Shown: piece after piece, positions 62,901 to 64,000 of the stretch
Layout: each line of letters begins with the position of its first letter
Position numbering within the stretch: position 1 is the stretch's first letter
DNA from: Candidatus Hydrogenedentota bacterium
GTDB lineage: Bacteria; Hydrogenedentota; Hydrogenedentia; Hydrogenedentales; JAEUWI01
DNA length: 64,000 nt
Direction: 5' to 3'
NCBI GenBank assembly: GCA_016791475.1
Contig: JAEUWI010000011.1
Coordinates: 62,001-126,000 of the forward strand
Program-made: the position numbers and the translations under genes
Notes under the pieces: generated by a model
Seen by the model: the letters and a program-made list of their open reading frames with translations, nothing else
What the model was told of the DNA's origin: nothing
The model's database searches: none

Positions 62901-64000
62901 CGGCGTCAGCGTGATGTTCGTCGGATTCTGGTTGTCGTCCACCACGGTTATGGTGATTGTCTCGCTGGCGCTCCGGGGCGGCGTGCCGTTGTCCGTGACG
63001 ACCACCGTCACCTCATAGGTACCCGCCGCCAGGATATTGGGTGTCCAGCGGAACTGTCCCGTTACCGCGTCTATCGCGCTGCCCGCGGGGCCATTCTCCA
63101 GACTGAAGGCCAGGGTATCGCCCAGATCCGGATCCGTGGCCGAGACGGTAAAGGCCAGATCTTCGGCCTCCACCACCGTCTGGGCCCCGATGGGAGCCAG
63201 CGCCGGGGCGCCGTTGGCATCGGATACCCGCACCTGAAGCGACAACACATCGCTGCGCTGCGGCGCGCCGTCGTCCGTCACCACGATACCGATCGTGTAG
63301 TCGCCCGCATCGCTGAATCCCGGAGTCCACGTAAGCGCGCCGGTAACCGGATCGACCTCGGCATCGCCCTGGCTCGCCGCAAGGGAGTAGACGTGGGTAT
63401 CGCCGGCGTCGTTGTCGGTCAGGGTCGGCGTGAACTGGAAAAGCTCGCCCTCGATCGCGTCCAGCACGCCCGGATCCGCAAGCTCGGGCGCCTGATTGAT
63501 TTCCGCCACCTCGATCACCACCGTCTCGGCGATGCTCAACGGCGGAGCCACGCCGGACTGGGTCGCGATAAAGGTCACCACATAGGAACCCGAATCCTCG
63601 AAACTGGGGGTCCAGGCAAAGGTCGCCGTACCGTCGCCGTTGTCCGTGAACTGGGCGTTGTTGCCCTCGGGCAGGGTCGTCAGGGACGCCGAAAGCACCA
63701 GCGGATTCGAACCGGAATCCACCGCCGTCACGTCAATGGTAATGGCCTCGCCTTCGGCGGCTTCCTGGTCGCCGATCGTGCCCAGCACGGGACCGCCGAC
63801 GCCGCCGTTGAGGGAGTACACCACTTGAAGCACCGGCCGCTCCGAAACCGTGGCGTGATCGTCGCTGTAGAAGGGCTTCACCGTGCCCGGCGTACCCTCG
63901 GGTCCCAGCGCGATCCAGCCAAAATTGGTCGCGGGATTGTCCAGCCAGTCCTGGGCGTCCGCCGCAAGGCCGGGCGTGTCCCAGCTATACGAACCAACGC
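59934..64000 (-). CDS. Giant cadherin-like surface protein with a C-terminal anchor (5' partial)
   Basis: At least 1,354 residues; the frame is open to the window end, so the N-terminus is missing. First seen is the end of a DNRLRE-type domain (TNFGWIALGPEGTPGT, RPVLQVVYS). Then come Ig/cadherin-like repeats with IDAVTGQFRWTPNI and AENLPAGTPVGVLTTTD motifs (at least eight), a thrombospondin-3-like calcium region (DTDADGLSDTWEREYFG, NDGDGLANRDEFSAGTNP), a choice-of-anchor-like part, a fibronectin-III-like region (VRVTWDRVSGADQYQVFRG) and further beta domains. The tail GDGAVMLAVVLLLVAVSRMARRR is a membrane segment followed by Arg, like a sorting or anchor signal. Probably an adhesin or surface scaffold that binds calcium. 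Confidence 0.85.
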   Translation of the reverse strand, partial: VGSYSWDTPGLAADAQDWLDNPATNFGWIALGPEGTPGTVKPFYSDDHATVSERPVLQVVYSLNGGVGGPVLGTIGDQEAAEGEAITIDVTAVDSGSNPLVLSASLTTLPEGNNAQFTDNGDGTATFAWTPSFEDSGSYVVTFIATQSGVAPPLSIAETVVIEVAEINQAPELADPGVLDAIEGELFQFTPTLTDNDAGDTHVYSLAASQGDAEVDPVTGALTWTPGFSDAGDYTIGIVVTDDGAPQRSDVLSLQVRVSDANGAPALAPIGAQTVVEAEDLAFTVSATDPDLGDTLAFSLENGPAGSAIDAVTGQFRWTPNILAAGTYEVTVVVTDNGTPPRSASETITITVVDDNQNPTNITLTPSSVAENLPAGTPVGVLTTTDLDVGDVHSYTLAAGEGDSDNGLFTIAGNEVRTGGPLNFESRSSYSIRVQSEDGQDGVFARALIVTVIDANDLPQSITLSNNVVVENAALRSTVGTFSTADEDRAGVHAYTLVEGDGATGNGLFAISENALVTNGTIDYEAQTGHSVRVRSTDPAGAFVEAIFPIVVENTNDSPSGFNLNGGVIAENQPAGTLVGTFETTDDDFDDDHVYLLVAGEGSTDNSQFVIEGDELRSASALDFEKGRMLSIRVRVSDGQRLNIESVFVVEVTDENDAPADLVVTPTGILDNVPADTTVARLFAIDQDLGDTHTFSLVNGEGATNNALFKVTGSSLATTQLLTFDASARFSVRLRATDAQGASLEKAVVLTNDDTDADGLSDTWEREYFGNLNSGADDDNDGDGLANRDEFSAGTNPSLSDTDRDGANDGLEVSLGTNPLNDQDAPAILRVTPGTLSASREAGELRLTVRNSGLAPLNWQAEIVSGDFVSIESGGSGVNTGTIHLNVEENLGAAGRGATIRVTAPNAAGSPVEIPLTQDACTAPGVADDVLATNGTLPGQVRVTWDRVSGADQYQVFRGRTTDPEDAELLATVTGTAYTDNTAEFIDGDEPGGCALPSGSSGGGCFLPGNSGSQTDTYLYWVRATSVCGTGAFSTPNDGFPGAGEPPARELFEPVLPTLETENRTLTARANSALAIRLRRDTAIDPSTVEGLVEFEGGSSTEVEWLAIDTVGLRDGWAIYVPAEGEFVEGDTVTFTVSASTLSGESIGPLSYSFTIETEEFFLERLGASAEAIYQPGYGEFDSSGINTNLEGNDQVSVYTLTTTPAPLAGGTGETYAIVPDEAYPLHQRVWIPLEDGVEASDVAPYYYFVDKAGEESGWLAASDIKGWLVDDSILELELNGVRYVGFVVRHGAVVRMGPAAGKSEAVSGASALPLEALFGARSGDGAVMLAVVLLLVAVSRMARRRAPRTDVRD

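Overview
The window is about 64 kb of GC-rich bacterial chromosome. No rRNA, tRNA or CRISPR array was seen. The gene content points to a Planctomycetota/PVC-like or Hydrogenedentota bacterium. It holds two cassettes of planctomycete-type cytochrome (PSCyt1/DUF1549/DUF1553) plus DUF1501 proteins, three Tat-exported Gfo/Idh oxidoreductases, a sulfatase, giant FG-GAP and cadherin-like surface proteins, DUF4838, an EG-repeat/EF-hand protein and an ECF sigma factor with a membrane-anchored C-terminal extension. The lineage is inferred from gene families, not proven.

Layout. 1-7122: end of a CHRD surface protein, a DUF4259 gene, and a cytochrome/DUF1501 pair. 7162-8811: a low-GC two-gene insert, a PRPP-type phosphoribosyltransferase followed by a minimal DprA/SLOG protein; this is the best candidate for an undescribed system. 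8916-16804: sulfatase, hemL, a polysaccharide deacetylase, an ArsC/Spx-like protein and a DUF4838 protein. 17011-24824: a 2,081-residue lipoprotein-like FG-GAP protein with an embedded alpha/beta-hydrolase, then an HsdR fragment cut off by a perfect 35-bp inverted-repeat element. 24931-36532: three Gfo/Idh oxidoreductases, an ECF sigma factor joined to secretin-like modules, and the second DUF1501/cytochrome pair. 36795-39856: overlapping genes for a kinase-like protein that lacks its phospho-accepting His and an NtrC-type activator whose phospho-accepting Asp is Glu. 39956-51126: a polysaccharide locus (O-antigen ligase on +; nucleotidyltransferase-fold protein, GT2, two GT4, an alkaline-phosphatase-superfamily enzyme, a flippase, a pyruvyl transferase and a sulfotransferase on -). 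51250-56799: two paralogous GH9 glycosidases. 57053-59716: two zinc-ribbon proteins, one a long coiled coil. 59934-64000: a giant cadherin-like protein cut by the window end.

How it fits together. Most genes concern making, sulfating, pyruvylating and degrading polysaccharides, or proteins at the cell surface. The two-gene regulator at 36795-39856 sits directly before the polysaccharide locus and is its most likely controller; this rests on position only. Many intergenic gaps hold short arrays with a regular 7-, 9- or 10-bp period but different unit sequences, a pattern the genes do not explain.
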